Shown here piece by piece: positions 5,205 to 5,807 of a stretch of 5,807 nt of DNA. Source of the DNA: Clostridiales bacterium (GTDB lineage: Bacteria; Bacillota; Clostridia; Oscillospirales; Oscillospiraceae); assembly GCA_019418525.1 (NCBI GenBank), contig DYBS01000113.1, forward strand, positions 292 through 6,098, in the 5' to 3' direction. Both the position numbers and the translations under genes were made by a program. The first letter of the stretch is position 1. Each line of letters opens with the position of its first letter. The notes beneath the pieces were generated by a model that was given only the letters and a program-made list of their open reading frames with translations, searched no databases and was not told the origin of the DNA.

Positions 5205-5513
5205 ATGAAATACTTCGTCATCACCGACAGCATCGACACCCAGGTGGGCCTGCGTCTGGCCGGCATCGAGGGCGCGGTGTGCCGGGACCCCGGTGAGGCC
5301 CGCAAGGCCATCGAGACCGCCGCCGCCGACCCGGAGATCGGCGTGCTCCTCATCACCGAGCATCTGGCCGGCGTGTGCGCCGACCTCATCGCCCCCATGA
5401 AGCTCACCGCCCACCGCCCCCTGGTCATCGAGATCCCCGACCGGCACAGCGTGGGCCGGGCCAGCGACTCCATCACCCGCTACATCCGGGAGGCCATCGG
5501 CGTCAAGCTGTAG
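5205..5513 (+). CDS. ntpG: V-type ATP synthase/ATPase subunit F (central stalk)
   Basis: A 102-residue soluble alpha/beta protein, the standard size for subunit F. It starts MKYFVITDSIDTQVGLRLAG, the first beta strand and turn of its Rossmann-like domain. It continues with EIGVLLITEHLA at 44-55, RPLVIEIPDRHSVGRASDSI at 71-90 (the conserved strand ending in IP) and the C-terminal helix TRYIREAIGVKL, which in homologues contacts subunit D and the catalytic head. It binds subunit D in the rotating shaft and can modulate ATPase activity. The start at 5205 matches the family's N-terminus; the ATG at 5085 in the same frame would add 40 non-homologous, Cys/Arg-rich residues encoded by the hairpin array and is rejected. 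It is separated from ntpK by a structured 213-nt gap and from ntpE by 36 nt. Confidence 0.93.
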   Translation: MKYFVITDSIDTQVGLRLAGIEGAVCRDPGEARKAIETAAADPEIGVLLITEHLAGVCADLIAPMKLTAHRPLVIEIPDRHSVGRASDSITRYIREAIGVKL

Positions 5514-5549
5514 GCCGCCCTGTCCAACTCCACCTCTGGAGGAATCACT

Positions 5550-5807
5550 ATGCCTGAACTGTCCAAAAAACTGGAGCGCTTTACCTCCATCCTGCTGGCC
5601 GAGGCCACGGCGGAGAACGAGCGCACCCTGAACGAGCTGAAAAAGCGCCACGACGCGGCCCTGGAGAGTGCCGAGGACCGGGTGCTCCTGGAGGCCTACG
5701 AGTACATCCACGGCGAGGTCTCCCGCATCCGCGGCGAACAGGGCCGGAAGGTCTCCCAGCGCCTGCTGGAGAACAAGCGCGCCCTCTCCCGCCGCCGGGA
5801 GGAGATC
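5550..5807 (+). CDS. ntpE: V-type ATP synthase/ATPase peripheral-stalk subunit E, N-terminal part
   Basis: Partial gene: 86 codons are present and the frame remains open at the right edge; the family is usually about 190-210 residues. The translation begins MPELSKKLERFTSILLAEAT and is a long, highly charged helix (LAEATAENERTLNELKKRHD, 16-35; further Glu/Arg-rich turns to 86), as in the coiled-coil N-terminal half of subunit E. It would pair with the G/H subunit encoded by the first gene to form the peripheral stalk. The globular C-terminal domain that binds subunit B lies outside the window. The start is fixed by GGAGGAA at 5538-5544, 5 nt before ATG. The call rests on the coiled-coil character and the position after ntpG. 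Confidence 0.85.
   Translation, partial: MPELSKKLERFTSILLAEATAENERTLNELKKRHDAALESAEDRVLLEAYEYIHGEVSRIRGEQGRKVSQRLLENKRALSRRREEI

Noticed and set aside
5022..5711. 229-codon minus-strand frame across ntpG, ntpE and the hairpin array
   Set aside because: It runs through the inverted repeats and opposite two genes with family matches and good ribosome binding sites; low-complexity Gly/Gln/Val composition.

Overview
The window is GC-rich with strong G/C preference at third codon positions, and every gene in it resembles Firmicutes homologues. A bacterial-type V-ATPase operon, a four-helix K subunit with an Ala-rich linker, and GGAGG-type ribosome binding sites suggest a gut-type clostridium, probably of the Oscillospiraceae (Flavonifractor/Lawsonibacter/Oscillibacter-like). 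That placement is inference from style; no marker gene is present.

Layout. Positions 1-910 (minus strand) hold a two-gene unit: an Lrp/AsnC-family regulator and, overlapping it by an ATGA junction, the first 144 codons of a class I/II PLP aminotransferase that runs off the left edge. The pair resembles Bacillus subtilis alaR-alaT. Positions 911-1211 are an AT-richer divergent control region with back-to-back promoters whose -10 elements overlap, a dyad/direct-repeat element and a leader of more than 200 nt. From 1212 to the right edge all genes are on the plus strand and form a V-type (A/V-type) ATP synthase/ATPase operon: G/H stalk subunit (ntpF), C (ntpC), I (ntpI), K (ntpK), F (ntpG) and the start of E (ntpE); subunits A, B and D presumably follow. 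Symbols use the Enterococcus hirae ntp naming, in which ntpF is the G/H stalk subunit and ntpG is subunit F.

How the genes work together. NtpI and the NtpK ring form the membrane ion-translocating sector. NtpC is the funnel that seats the central stalk on the ring, NtpG (F) belongs to the central stalk, and NtpF with NtpE form the peripheral stalks. The enzyme couples ATP hydrolysis or synthesis to H+ or Na+ movement.

The main unexplained structure is the 213-nt gap between ntpK and ntpG. It is packed with at least six inverted repeats, several with mutually exclusive pairings, and has no intrinsic-terminator signature. It may be an inserted palindromic repeat or an intra-operon RNA element that sets subunit stoichiometry. 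No tRNA, rRNA, CRISPR array, insertion sequence or phage gene was seen. I found no convincing evidence of an entirely new biological system; the hairpin array and the shared divergent promoter deserve the most attention.
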